A DNA stretch of 64,000 bases from NCBI GenBank assembly GCA_005503335.1, contig SCMQ01000007.1:1-64000 (forward strand), in the 5' to 3' direction. The translations under genes were made by a program, and so were the position numbers. This DNA is from Comamonadaceae bacterium 2FH. GTDB lineage: Bacteria > Pseudomonadota > Gammaproteobacteria > Burkholderiales > Burkholderiaceae_C. The number at the start of each line of letters is the position of its first letter. The first letter of the stretch is position 1. Below the pieces are notes generated by a model that was not told the DNA's origin, searched no databases, and saw only the letters and a program-made list of their open reading frames with translations. This document shows, in pieces, positions 18,201 through 27,156 of the stretch.

Positions 18201-21200
18201 AAGGCGCCATCGGTTTCGGCCACGCCGTTCCAGGTCAGGGTCTGCCCTGCGCCCAGCGCCGTGCCGTCCACCGTCAAGGTTTGGCCCGCGGCAACCAGGG
18301 CATCCACCGTGGTCACACTCGTGACGGCCGCGCCCAGGGTGATGATTTCAATATTGGTGACATTGTTCAGGTCATTGGCTGCGCCGTTGCTGTCCGTGAA
18401 GCTCAGCGTGTCCGTGCCTGCGCCGCCGTTAATGGTGTCCGCGCTGGTGAGGTTGACGGCCAGAACGAAGCTGTCGTTTCCGCCACCGCCAGCCAGGGAG
18501 TCGTTGCCGGCACCACTGGTGATGGTGTCGTTGCCGGAGCCGCCCGTGATCGTATCGTTGCCAGCACCGCCGGTGATGCTGAAGGCGCCATCGGTTTCGG
18601 CAGCGCCGTTCCAAGTCAGGGTGGTTGCCGCCGTGCCGTCCACCGTCAAGGTTTGGCCCGCGGCAACCAGAGCATCCACCGTGGTCACACTCGTGACGGC
18701 CGCGCCCAGGGTGATGATTTCAATATTGGTGACATTGTTCAGGTCATTGGCTGCGCCGTTGCTGTCCGTGAAGCTCAGCGCGTCCGTGCCTGCGCCGCCG
18801 TTAATGGTGTCCGCGCTGGTCAGGTTGACGGCCAGAACGAAGCTGTCGTTTCCGCCACCGCCAGCCAGGGAGTCGTTGCCAGCGCCACTGGTGATGGAGT
18901 CATTGCCGTCCCCGCCGCTGATCGTGTCCGCCCCTGCGCCGCCGATGATCGTGTCGTTGCCGGCTCCGCCGGTGATGCTGAAGGCGCCATCGGTTTCGGC
19001 AGCGCCGTTCCAAGTCAGGGTGGTTGCCGCCGTGCCGTCCACCGTCAAGGTTTGGCCCGCGGCAACCAGGGCGTCCACCGTGGTCACACTCGTGACGGCC
19101 GCGCCCAGGGTGATGATTTCAATATTGGTGACATTGTTCAGGTCATTGGCTGCGCCGTTGCTGTCCGTGAAGCTCAGCGTGTCCGTGCCTGCGCCGCCGT
19201 TAATGGTGTCCGCGCTGGTGAGGTTGACGGCCAGAACGAAGCTGTCGTTTTCGCCACCGCCAGCCAGGGAGTCGTTGCCCCCACCCCCGCTGATCGTGTC
19301 GCTGCCCGCACCGCCGGTTAGCGTGTCGTTGCCCGCCCCGCCGGTCAGGACGTAGTTCGCCGTGACCTCGCTCTCCGCCGAGGCGTTGACCGTCAGCGTG
19401 TTGCCGCCGCCCAGCGCCGAGCCGTCGATCGTGAGCGTTTGGCCCGCCGACAGCGTCGCATCGTGGGTGGTCAGGCTGTAGCTGTTGCCCGCCGCCACCA
19501 CGATGCTCTCGACGTTGCTCAAGGTGGCGGTGCCGAAGACCACACCGCCCGAGTAGTCGCCGCTGAGGTTGAGGGTGTCGCTCTCGGTGCCACCGTCGAT
19601 GCTGTCGTTGGCCGTGAAGGCGACGCCGGCATTGATGACGTCATTTCCGCCGCCGCCCGCGACCGAGTCGTTGCCGCCGGCCGCGATGTCGAGGGTGTCG
19701 TTGCCAGTACCGCCGGTGAGCGTATCGTTGCCATCACCTCCGTTGAGGCTGTCGTTGCCGTCACCGCCATCGAGCGAATCGTCGCCCGCCCCACCCAGCA
19801 GCGTGTCGTCGCTGCCCGTGCCACCGAACAGCGTGTCGTTGCCCTCGCCGCCCTCGAGCCAATCGTCGCCCGCTCCGCCGTCGAGCGAATCGTCGCCCAA
19901 GCCGCCGCTCAGGCTGTCGTTGCCCGCGCCACCGTCGAGGCTGTCATTACCTCCACCACCGATCAAGGTGTCGTCGCCCGCACCGCCGATCAAGGTGTCG
20001 GCCTGGCCAGAGCCCGTGAAGGTCGTCGCCGCCCCGGTGTTGGTGACCGTGAAGCCGCTCGTTCCCGTCGCCGCAGCGAGATCAACGCTAAACCCGGGGC
20101 TGCTGAGGTTGGCCGTGCCGCTGTTGCTGGTCGCCGCCGTGGCCGCGAAGGCTGCCGTCACCGTGGCATTGGCCGTGGCGCCGCCGGCCACGATCAGCAC
20201 ATCGCTGCCCGACAGGTCGGTGATCGCGTCGGTGCCGGCGCCCACGTTGAAGGTGTCGTCGCCCAAGCCGCCACTCAGGCTATCGTTGCCCGCTCCGCCG
20301 TCGAGGCTGTCATTGCCTCCACCACCGATCAGGGTGTCGTCGCCCGCACCGCCGATCAAGGTGTCATCCTGACCTGAACCGGTGAAGGTCGTCGCCGCCC
20401 CGGTATTGGTGACCGTGAAGCCGTTGGCACCGCCCGCCGCACTCAGGTCAACCGCGAAGCCGTTGCTGCTGAGGTTGGCCGTGCCGGCGTTGCTGGTGCC
20501 GCCCGTGGCCGTGAAGTCCGCCGTCACAGTGGCATTGGCCGTGGCACCGCCGCCCACGATCAGCACGTCGCTGCCGGATAGGGCGGTGATCGCGTCGGTG
20601 CCGGAGTCCACGTTGAAGGTGTCGTTGCCCAAGCCGCCGGTCAGCGTGTCGTTGCCCGCGCCACCGTCGAGGCTGTCATTACCTCCACCACCGATCAAGG
20701 TGTCGTCGCCCGCACCGCCGATCAAGGTGTCGGCCTGGCCAGAGCCCGTGAAGGTCGTCGCCGCCCCGGTGTTGGTGACCGTAAAACCATTGGCACCGCC
20801 CGCCAAGCTCAGGTCAACCGCGAAGCCGTTGCTGCTGAGGTTGGCCGTGCCGGCGTTGTTTGTGGACGCCGTGGCCGTGAAGTCCGCCGTCACCGTGGCA
20901 TTGGCGGTGGCACCGCCGCCCACGATCAGCACGTCGCTGCCCGATAGGTCGGTGATCGCGTCGGTGCCGGAGCCCACGTTGAAGGTGTCGTTGCCCAAGC
21001 CGCCGGTCAGCGTGTCGTTGCCGGCTCCGCCGTTGAGGCTGTCCGCACCGCCGCCACCGATCAGGGTGTCGTTGCCTGCGCCGCCGATCAAGGTGTCAGT
21101 CTGGGCCGAACCGGTGAAGCTCGTGGCCGCGCCCGTGTTGGTCACCGTGAAGCCGTTGGCACCACCTGCTGCTTCCAGGTCAACCGCGAAGCCGCTGCTG

Positions 21201-24200
21201 CTGAGGTTGGCCGTGCCCGCGTTGCTGGTGCCGCCCGTAGCCGTGAAGTCCGCCGTCACCGTGGCATTGGCGGTGGCACCGCCGCCCACGATCAGCACAT
21301 CGCTGCCGGACAGGTCGGTGATCGCGTCGGTACCGGAGCCCACGTTGAAGGTGTCGTCGCCTGTACCGCCGGTCAGCGTGTCGTTGTCCGCGCCGCCATT
21401 GAGGGAGTCATTGCCGTCTGCCCCATCGAGCACGTCGTTGCCCGCTCCACCCAGCAGCGTATCGTCGCTGCCGATGCCACCGAACAGCGTGTCGTTGCCG
21501 TCACCGCCGTCGAGCGAGTCATCGCCCGCACCGCCATCCAGCGAATCGTCGCCCAAGCCGCCACTCAGGCTGTCATTGCCCGCCCCACCCGCGAGCGTGT
21601 CGTTGCCGCTACCGCCGGCCAGGGTATCGTTGCCCTCGCCGCCGCTGATAGAGTCGGCACCCGATCCCCCTGTGAGGGTGTCGGCAAAACCACTGCCCGT
21701 GATAGTGAAGCCCTCGCTCTGCGCGCCCAGGTCGATCGCCACGCCGGCGACCGCGCCGGCCGCCGAGACCGCCTCGACGTTGACGATCTGCCCATTCGCC
21801 GCGCTGTTCAGGTCCGCCGAGGTGGCGCTCAGCACGATGGTGTCGCTCCCGTCTCCGCCGTCGACCGTATCGGCCCCCACAAAGCCGTTGAGGGTGTCGT
21901 CGCCGACACCGGCGCTGATCGAGTCCGCACCCGCACCGCCGGTGATCGTGTCGTTGTTGCCGCTGCCGGTGATCGTGAAGCCCTCGGCCTGCGCGCCCAG
22001 GCTGATCGCGACGCCCGCTACCGCGCCGGCCGCCGAGACCGCCTCGATGTTGACGATCTGCCCATTCGCCGCGCTGTTCAGGTCCGCCGAGGTGGCGCTC
22101 AGCACGATGGTGTCGCTCCCATCTCCGCCGTCGACCGTGTCGGCCCCCACAAAGCCGTTGAGGGTGTCGTCGCCGACACCGGCGCTGATCGAGTCCGCAC
22201 CCGCGCCGCCGGTGATCGTGTCGTTGCCCGTACCGCCGGTCAGCGTGTCGTTGCCATCACCGCCATCGAGGGAGTCATTGCCGTCTGCCCCATCGAGCGA
22301 ATCGTCGCCCGCACCGCCGAGCACCGTATCGTCGCTGCCCGTGCCGCCGAACAGCGTGTCGTTGCCGTCGCCGCCATCGAGCCAATCGTCGCCCGCCCCG
22401 CCATCCAGCGAATCGTCGCCCGACCCGCCGTTCAGACTGTCGTTGCCCGCCCCACCACTGATCGTGTCGTTGCCGGCGCCGCCGGTGATGGTGTCGGCAC
22501 CGCCCAGATTTGTGCCATCAACAACGATGTGATTGCTGCCTGTCAGGCCGGAGGCACCGATCGTCACCCCGTTCGTCATTGCCAGCGCCGCACTGATCTG
22601 AAGATCATTCTGCGTGCCGTCTCCATTGGCATCGGCCGTCAAGACCTGGCTGTCCGCCACGGTCAGGTTGAAGCCTGCGGCGTTCTGATTGAACACAATG
22701 GCATCGATGTTGCTGATCGTGGTGAATGTGGACAGGTTGTAAGCGCCCGCAGCATCCAGCCGCAACGTGTCTATCGTGCCGGCCTCCGAGCTGCCGTCGA
22801 TAGTCTCGCCGGCGGCAAGGTCCGCCACGGCATTGATCACGAACGTGTCGGCCCCCGTGCCGCCGATCAGCGTGTCCGCTCCGCCGCCACCGATCAGGGT
22901 GTCGTTGCCCGACCCGCCCGTGAGGCTGTTCGCACCGCTGGAGCCGGTCAGGCTCACCGCCGCGGCCGATCCGCTCGCATCGACATTCTCGAAGTCAGTG
23001 ACGTTCGCCGTGTCGCCCGTGCTCTGGTCCGACAACGACAGATCAATCGTCGCCGCGTCATTGACCACCAGCGTGTCCGTATTCGCACCCCCAGCAATCG
23101 AGACGTCTGAACCGTCATAGGCGATGGTGTCGTTGCCGTCGCCGCCGATCAGCGTGTCTGCCCCGCCACCGCTGGCGATCGTGTCGTTGCCCGCTCCACC
23201 GATCAGAACGTTGGCACCGCCGTCGCCCGTGAGCGTGTCGTTGCCCGCCCCGCCGGTGACGTTTTCCACGCCGGCGATCGAGCCGCTGAAGCCCGTCGCG
23301 GCCCCGCCCAGGGTCACCGACACATCCTGCGTGGTGCCGGCATAGCTCAGCGTGTCGCCCGTGCCGCCCAGGAGATCGGCCGTGACGCTCTCGACGTTGC
23401 TGACCGTGCCGCCTTCGAACTGCGTGATCACGCCGCCCACGACCACGACATCGAGCGTGTCGTTGCCGCCGCTCCCGGTGATCGCGAGCGTATCGGTATC
23501 GTCGCCGCCATCGACCGTGTCGGCGCCGTCGCCGATCACGTAGTTGAAGGTGTCGTCGCCCACCCCGCCCTGCAGGCTGTCGTCGCCCAGACCGCCGGTC
23601 AGCGCGTCGTTGCCGTCACCGCCATCGAGCACGTCGTTGCCCGCCCCGCCCAGCAGCGTATCGTCGCTGCCCGTGCCGCCGAACAGCGTGTCGTTGCCGT
23701 CCCCGCCATCGAGCCAATCGTCGCCCGACCCGCCGTTCAGACTGTCGTTGCCCCCACCCCCGCTGATCGTGTCGCTGCCCGCACCGCCCGTCAGCGTGTC
23801 GTTGCCGCCACCGCCGCTGAGCGTGTCGTTGCCGCTGCCGCCAGTGACGTTTTCGATGTTGGCCAGCGTGTCGCTGCCGACCTCGGTCCCGCTCGCGGTG
23901 CCCAGCGCCAGGTTCACCGTCACCCCGGCCGTGGTGCTGGCGTAGCTCACCGTGTCGCTGTCCGCACCGCCGTCGTAGCTGTCGTCGCCCGTGCCATCGC
24001 CGGCGATGATCAGGTCGTCGCCCGCGCCGCCGTCGACCTCGTCGTCGCCCGCCCCACCGGTCAGCGTGTCGTTGCCGTCCCCGCCATCGAGCGTGTCGTT
24101 GCCCGCTGCGCCGTCGATCACGTCGGCGCCATCGCCGCCGTCCACAATGTCATCGAGCCCCCCACCGGTGATCGTGTCATTGCCGGCGCCGCCATGGAAC

Positions 24201-25315
24201 GTCTGCGTCGGGTCAAAGCCCGCCGCCGTTGCGGCTGCTGCAGTAGAGGCCAGCGTCACATTGTCGTTGCCCCCGAGAGCGTCGTACTGGGTGCCAGCCA
24301 GATAGCTCCCGGAAACAACCGTATTGAAGTCTACGGTGTCGGCGTTCTCGGTGAACAACGGCGGGGACGCATTCTCTACCCCGATAAAATCGCCGGCCGT
24401 CAGGGTATGAGGCCCAAGCAGCTTGATGACGAGCTCGGCGGTGTTTTCATTGCCGTCCACGTCGGCATAGACATAGGTGTTGCCACCGGACTGGCCGTAC
24501 CATACGCCGTTTGCGGTCTTCGCCGTGCCCCCCCATATGAGATTCGTTGCACCAAGCAGGGAAGCGAGGTCGATCTTGTCCTTGTCCGCACCGGCGTCGT
24601 TTATCGCGGTGAAGTCGGTAATGACGTCCATCGCCGAGGCGTTCGAATCAGAGGCAGTCGCTGTGGCGTTGTAGACGAAAACATCCTTGCCTGAGCCACC
24701 GCTCAGGGTGTCGGCGCCTTGACCTCCTGTCATCGTGTCGTCGCCGCCCTCGCCCCAGACCTGGTCATTGCCATTGCCCGAATAGATGACGTCGTTGCCA
24801 CCGCCGGTTTCGTTGGTACCGTTGTCGCCGTAGATGATGTCGCTGCCGTTGCCTCCGTAGATCGTGTCGCTGCCCATACTTGTTACGAGGGCACTACTGC
24901 TGCCGTAGGCATCGAAGCGGTCACCATAGATCACGTCAGTCCCGGTGTCGCTGACGGGAAGGCTGCCGGCGGGTGCGCCGATCGTGTCGCTACCCGATCC
25001 CCCATAGATCGTGTCGGCGCCGGTGCCGCCGACGATCGTGTCGTCGCCGGCACCACCGAACAAGCTGTCCTGCCCATTGCCGCCGTCGATGAAGTCGTTC
25101 TCCGATCCAGCATCGACGGTGTCATTGCCGTTGCCAGCGAGAACCGTGTCGCTGCCACTGCCGGCAGAGACAAGGTCGTTGCCGTTGCCTGCATTGATGG
25201 TATCGGTGCCGGCCCCGGACAAAATGGTGTCGTTGCCTGCTCCGGACGAAATGCTATCGGCACCGTCGGTGCCCTCTATGCTGTCGTTCCCGCTTCCCGT
25301 CGTGATCGTGCTCAT
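15275..25315 (-). CDS. Giant RTX repeat protein, type I secreted
   Basis: The gene encodes about 3,346 residues dominated by calcium-binding RTX nonapeptides (GGxGxDxxx; for example GGAGNDTLTGGAGSDT) from the very first residues. Between RTX tracts lie longer beta-rich modules repeated 2 to 4 times (listed separately). A domain resembling the serralysin C-terminal region (DVFVYNATA...VITDFTAINDAG) occurs near residues 210-300. From about residue 2570 the RTX pattern gives way to a cadherin/Ig-like stretch and a beta-solenoid-like region of NSGTI/NxGTL repeats. The last 110 residues are an RTX block plus a type I secretion C-terminal signal (SDTFMFLRTDADAVDTITDF...LLVLQGITGLDNETL). No signal peptide and no cysteine was noticed. 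The ATG at 25313-25315 has GAGG 8 bases upstream; a GTG 9 bases earlier is the alternative. Exporter and adaptor follow directly. Likely a surface or extracellular Ca-dependent adhesin or matrix protein; no catalytic domain is seen. Confidence 0.92.
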   Translation of the reverse strand: MSTITTGSGNDSIEGTDGADSISSGAGNDTILSGAGTDTINAGNGNDLVSAGSGSDTVLAGNGNDTVDAGSENDFIDGGNGQDSLFGGAGDDTIVGGTGADTIYGGSGSDTIGAPAGSLPVSDTGTDVIYGDRFDAYGSSSALVTSMGSDTIYGGNGSDIIYGDNGTNETGGGNDVIYSGNGNDQVWGEGGDDTMTGGQGADTLSGGSGKDVFVYNATATASDSNASAMDVITDFTAINDAGADKDKIDLASLLGATNLIWGGTAKTANGVWYGQSGGNTYVYADVDGNENTAELVIKLLGPHTLTAGDFIGVENASPPLFTENADTVDFNTVVSGSYLAGTQYDALGGNDNVTLASTAAAATAAGFDPTQTFHGGAGNDTITGGGLDDIVDGGDGADVIDGAAGNDTLDGGDGNDTLTGGAGDDEVDGGAGDDLIIAGDGTGDDSYDGGADSDTVSYASTTAGVTVNLALGTASGTEVGSDTLANIENVTGGSGNDTLSGGGGNDTLTGGAGSDTISGGGGNDSLNGGSGDDWLDGGDGNDTLFGGTGSDDTLLGGAGNDVLDGGDGNDALTGGLGDDSLQGGVGDDTFNYVIGDGADTVDGGDDTDTLAITGSGGNDTLDVVVVGGVITQFEGGTVSNVESVTADLLGGTGDTLSYAGTTQDVSVTLGGAATGFSGSIAGVENVTGGAGNDTLTGDGGANVLIGGAGNDTIASGGGADTLIGGDGNDTIAYDGSDVSIAGGANTDTLVVNDAATIDLSLSDQSTGDTANVTDFENVDASGSAAAVSLTGSSGANSLTGGSGNDTLIGGGGADTLIGGTGADTFVINAVADLAAGETIDGSSEAGTIDTLRLDAAGAYNLSTFTTISNIDAIVFNQNAAGFNLTVADSQVLTADANGDGTQNDLQISAALAMTNGVTIGASGLTGSNHIVVDGTNLGGADTITGGAGNDTISGGAGNDSLNGGSGDDSLDGGAGDDWLDGGDGNDTLFGGTGSDDTVLGGAGDDSLDGADGNDSLDGGDGNDTLTGGTGNDTITGGAGADSISAGVGDDTLNGFVGADTVDGGDGSDTIVLSATSADLNSAANGQIVNIEAVSAAGAVAGVAISLGAQAEGFTITGSGNNDTITGGAGADSISAGVGDDTLNGFVGADTVDGGDGSDTIVLSATSADLNSAANGQIVNVEAVSAAGAVAGVAIDLGAQSEGFTITGSGFADTLTGGSGADSISGGEGNDTLAGGSGNDTLAGGAGNDSLSGGLGDDSLDGGAGDDSLDGGDGNDTLFGGIGSDDTLLGGAGNDVLDGADGNDSLNGGADNDTLTGGTGDDTFNVGSGTDAITDLSGSDVLIVGGGATANATVTADFTATGGTSNAGTANLSSSGFAVDLEAAGGANGFTVTNTGAATSFTGSAQTDTLIGGAGNDTLIGGGGADSLNGGAGNDTLTGGLGNDTFNVGSGTDAITDLSGSDVLIVGGGATANATVTADFTATASTNNAGTANLSSNGFAVDLSLAGGANGFTVTNTGAATTFTGSGQADTLIGGAGDDTLIGGGGNDSLDGGAGNDTLTGGLGNDTFNVDSGTDAITALSGSDVLIVGGGATANATVTADFTATGGTSNAGTANLSSNGFAVDLSAAGGANGFTVTNTGAATTFTGSGQDDTLIGGAGDDTLIGGGGNDSLDGGAGNDSLSGGLGDDTFNVGAGTDAITDLSGSDVLIVAGGATANATVTAAFAATAATSNSGTANLSSPGFSVDLAAATGTSGFTVTNTGAATTFTGSGQADTLIGGAGDDTLIGGGGNDSLDGGAGNDSLSGGLGDDSLDGGAGDDWLEGGEGNDTLFGGTGSDDTLLGGAGDDSLDGGDGNDSLNGGDGNDTLTGGTGNDTLDIAAGGNDSVAGGGGNDVINAGVAFTANDSIDGGTESDTLNLSGDYSGGVVFGTATLSNVESIVVAAGNSYSLTTHDATLSAGQTLTIDGSALGGGNTLTVNASAESEVTANYVLTGGAGNDTLTGGAGSDTISGGGGNDSLAGGGENDSFVLAVNLTSADTINGGAGTDTLSFTDSNGAANDLNNVTNIEIITLGAAVTSVTTVDALVAAGQTLTVDGTAATTLTWNGAAETDGAFSITGGAGNDTIIGGAGADTISGGDGNDSITSGAGNDSLAGGGGNDSFVLAVNLTSADTINGGAGTDALSFTDSNGAANDLNNVTNIEIITLGAAVTSVTTVDALVAAGQTLTVDGTAATTLTWNGAAETDGAFSITGGAGNDTITGGSGNDTITSGAGNDSLAGGGGNDSFVLAVNLTSADTINGGAGTDTLSFTDSNGAANDLNNVTNIEIITLGAAVTSVTTVDALVAAGQTLTVDGTALGAGQTLTWNGVAETDGAFSVTGGAGNDTITGGSGNDTIVSGAGNDSLAGGSGNDSFVLAGNLTSADTINGGTGTDTLSFTDSNGASDDLNNVTGIEVITLGAATTNVTTVNALVAAGQTLTVDGTALTSGQTLTWNGIAESNGAFSITGGAGNDTITGGAGNDTIVGAAGNDTINGDSGADSITGGSGSDSLVGGAGADNITGGAGADTMTGGNQQDTFVINSGESSVTVGGVGDSGTIAGYDVITDFLFTTGNADTLDLQGTPAAATGTNVDGANSTLTIAGQTVKSHTISNGIITFDDADAYSAAVSLTSTAHVAAVVQYLQANDIGNAGATVAFTATISGTAHTYVYQQVGATPDSANDILVDLEGVTLADLSTAIGSRVLPAGVAGSPINLALTDPTADANDAITVTLTGVPSGWTLDGGTDLGNGAWTIQTNDPSALTITTPPDFTGAMLLPVTMTWTNADGTTGSMVVLDNVEAYAPGSPIFAVSSDDHLSGSSGADLFVFAQPIARDTIHNFDVAADRIDLIGFTGVSQFGDLAIADDADGNAVITLASGATITVLGVHAADLSAANFLFNFEPTTVNAGTMTISDGAILPLGGLVENSGTIALASTGSETDLQVLVESMTLRGGGQVLLSDNANNVIFGAVSSATLVNEDNLISGAGQIGAGQMTLVNGGTILADGSNALVIDTGSNTVANTGTLAASGAGGLVIESGLWNAGHLWANGGNVDVRGAVSGSGSATISGTATLEFGTASDATIAFADGGSGTLSFDQASGFTGTIAGLAADDSLQFGELVFGSGTQISYTANAANTAGRLTVSDGTHTAELTLVGRYAAADFQGSSAEDGNTVVTNSGSQSNGTVLGGVGADTLVGGDGDDLIIGRTGSDMLTGGAGSDTFMFLRTDADAVDTITDFDTGPGGDTLNVGDLLIRYTAADAAQFFGMREVDGNAIVSIDRDGAGSAYSAQDLLVLQGITGLDNETLMAHIDADPLL
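17820..19330 (-). repeat. RTX gene repeat module A, four copies
   Basis: Four tandem copies of a unit encode DSFVLAxNLTSADTINGG, TDTLSFTDSNGA, NNVTNIEIITLGA, VAAGQTLTVDGTA and GGAGNDTITGG blocks. Measured at the shared base string GTCCGTGAAG (18011, 18392, 18764, 19163), spacings are 381, 372 and 399 bp. All are multiples of 3, differing by gain or loss of RTX units or three codons. The middle copies are nearly identical in DNA. A diverged fifth copy precedes them near 19350-19620. Confidence 0.85.
19960..21400 (-). repeat. RTX gene repeat module B, four 366-bp copies
   Basis: Four copies of a 122-codon unit encode DTFNVGSGTDAITDLSGSDV, GGGATANATVTADFTA, AGTANLSS, GANGFTVTNTGAATxFTG and then RTX blocks. 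The string CGATCAGCAC starts at 20191, 20557, 20923 and 21289, exactly 366 bp apart each time. Differences between copies are scattered point changes, consistent with recent tandem duplication or gene conversion. Confidence 0.88.
21640..22215 (-). repeat. RTX gene repeat module C, two 270-bp copies
   Basis: Two copies of a 90-codon unit encode DTLNGFVGADTVDGGDGSDT, VLSATSADLNSAANGQIVN, AVSAAGAVAGVAI and GFTITGSG. The string TGACGATCTG occurs at 21781 and 22051, 270 bp apart. The copies are nearly identical over most of their length. Confidence 0.85.
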
Positions 25316-25923
25316 GGCCGACACCTCATAAGAATCTTGATTGCGTTAAACCGTCGCCTCAAACTGAGCGGCGCTCGGTCACTGGCGCGCTCTGCCTTTG
25401 AAGCGAATGGCCCTGGGGGCGGCTCGACCTCGGGTAGAGAGGGGCTTGAACACGAACTGTGCGAGTCCGACAGATGCCAAGAGGGAAATCATCCCTTTGA
25501 CCGCAGACGGCCATGTCGTTGGCGCGGGCTGTCGTTGGAACGACATCCAGCGTCTCACCCACAGCAGCGACCGTGCGAGCAGAATCCACGCCGGTCGGAC
25601 CCAGGTGTTGGAAGTTAGCCGCCATATCGCCTCCACGGGTTTGCAGCCGTCCGTCACGAAATGCGGCCCGCCACCCCGCGGCTTGATCCAGCGCAATGGC
25701 TCAAGCTCCAGGACACCATGCCCACCTGAACAGTATGAGAGCCAGCCCCACCTGCCTCAATACCCAGTTCTAGGTAGCCGCAGCAACGGCCACAGGTCTG
25801 CACGGTCTCTCGAGATCTCGGCCGTGGTTGTTGCCGATCGGCGTCGGTCGGTGGCCCTGGGCTTGCCGGCGGCAAGGCGAGGAAGGCGGTAAGCCCGGCC
25901 AGGCGCGCGCCATGCGAGGCCTG
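25316..25923. other. 600-bp gap upstream of the RTX gene
   Basis: No gene is recognised in these 608 bases. On the minus strand a 105-codon frame (25379-25696, TTG start) encodes a basic, Trp-rich sequence with VRPAWILLARSLLWVRRW and a hydrophobic GMISLLASVGLAQFVF; it matches no family I know and may be chance. The same stretch is open on the plus strand. Being the upstream region of a 10-kb RTX gene, it is the natural place for its promoter and regulatory sites, but no convincing -35/-10 pair was found. Confidence 0.4.
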
Positions 25924-27156
25924 TTACTCGCCGCGATGAACAGCCTCCACCAAGGCCATTTGGCGCGGCAGGCAGAGTGTCTTCAAATCGTAGCGCTCGA
26001 CGATGGTTCGTCGGGCGTTCGCGCGCAATGCATCGAACGAGGCGGGATCGTCGAGCACGCGCGAGACGGCGGAGGCAAGCTTATCGGCGGCAAAGAAATC
26101 GACCAGCAGCCCGTTTTCCCCATCGACGATGACCTCTTCCACTGGCGGCGTGCGCGAGCCTATGACGAGGCAACCTGCGCTCATGGCTTCGAGCATGGAC
26201 CAGGACAGGACGAAGGGGTAGGTCAAATACACATGCACGGCCGAGACCTGCAGGAGGCGCAGGAACCGGCTGTAGGGCAGATGCCCAAGGAAGTGCACGC
26301 GCGCGAGGTCGAGCCGATCCTGCACCTCGGCCAGGAAGCGCTCTTTGTAGCCGCCTTCGGCCGGCTGCGCCCCATAGGACACCCCGCCTCCGCCGACGAT
26401 CAGCACCTGCAATTTCGGATGACGGTCCAGCAACTGCGGCAGGGCGCGCATGAAGACATGGTAGCCGCGGCTGGGTTCAAGGTTGCGATTGACGAAGGTC
26501 AGAACCTGATCGCCCTTGAGCACCCGACTTTCCGTTCCATCTGCGCCACGCCACGCAAAATCGGCCGCGGGGTCCGGCCTCGCCAGAAGGGTGTCGACCC
26601 CGTCGTGGATGACCTCGATCGAACCTCGAAACAGCTCGGGAACGGTTGAAAGCTGCCAGCGCGTGGGGCAAATCCCTCTGTCCATGGTCTCGAGATTCAG
26701 CAGCGTGTTGGCATTTTTCATCCGGATGCGGCAGCCATCGTCGAAATCGGGCTGGTCGAACTCCGGATCGAAGCCTACGTCCTGCCCAACGGCGGAATAA
26801 AAAAACTCCACGTAGTGGAGCTGCCTGGCGGCCGGCCATACTTCCCGCAGGAACAATGCCTCGCCCCAGCCCGGGTGGGCGCAGATCACATCGGGCGTGA
26901 ATCCCTGCGCCTTCAGCGCCAGCGCCGCTCGCGCACAGGCCTCGCCGCGCAACACCTTGGTTTCGGTTTCCAGGGCCCAGGGATGAATATTCCTTGAACT
27001 GCCGCGCGCCACCTTGTACAGATGCAGCTTGACTCCTGGCAGGCCGGGCTGGTGGTTGATCGCCAACGCATGCACCTCGTGGCCTTGCGCAGCAAGGGCC
27101 GGGGCCAGGTGCTTGTACTGACCGGGGAAGTTCTGGTGTACGAACAGCAGCCGCAT
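25924..27156 (-). CDS. GT4-family glycosyltransferase
   Basis: The 410-residue protein is a family 4 (GT-B fold) retaining glycosyltransferase. The N-terminal domain starts MRLLFVHQNFPGQYKHLAPAL with the HxNFPGQ motif of a group usually seen in polysaccharide or protein-glycosylation clusters. The C-terminal nucleotide-sugar domain has NRNLEPSRGYHVFMRALP (about 220), LIVGGGGVSYG and the EX7E-type segment SMLEAMSAGCLVIGSRTPPVEEVI (about 335). It is full length. The next gene downstream, after 600 bases, is the RTX protein in the same direction. It may glycosylate that protein or build surface polysaccharide; both are conjecture. Confidence 0.87.
   Translation of the reverse strand: MRLLFVHQNFPGQYKHLAPALAAQGHEVHALAINHQPGLPGVKLHLYKVARGSSRNIHPWALETETKVLRGEACARAALALKAQGFTPDVICAHPGWGEALFLREVWPAARQLHYVEFFYSAVGQDVGFDPEFDQPDFDDGCRIRMKNANTLLNLETMDRGICPTRWQLSTVPELFRGSIEVIHDGVDTLLARPDPAADFAWRGADGTESRVLKGDQVLTFVNRNLEPSRGYHVFMRALPQLLDRHPKLQVLIVGGGGVSYGAQPAEGGYKERFLAEVQDRLDLARVHFLGHLPYSRFLRLLQVSAVHVYLTYPFVLSWSMLEAMSAGCLVIGSRTPPVEEVIVDGENGLLVDFFAADKLASAVSRVLDDPASFDALRANARRTIVERYDLKTLCLPRQMALVEAVHRGE

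Larger units (their letters stand above)
19780..23740 (-). repeat. RTX gene dispersed block D, four copies
   Basis: A block encoding DWLDGGDGNDTLFGGTGSDDTLLGGAG-like sequence (in DNA, a GTATCGTCGCTGCC-like string followed by GAACAGCGTGTCGTTGCC) recurs near 19800, 21460, 22330 and 23660. It marks the boundaries between larger modules, suggesting that whole super-blocks were duplicated. Confidence 0.75.

Noticed and set aside
17820-22215. Regularly spaced repeats that could suggest a CRISPR array or satellite DNA
   Set aside because: Spacing is 270-399 bp, always a multiple of 3, and the units are coding within one protein; there are no short repeats with unique spacers.
17606-24305. Several long plus-strand frames with Pro/Ser/Val-rich repeats inside the RTX gene
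   Set aside because: They are antisense images of the RTX glycine/aspartate repeats; periodicity comes from the real gene, and no independent start signals were seen.
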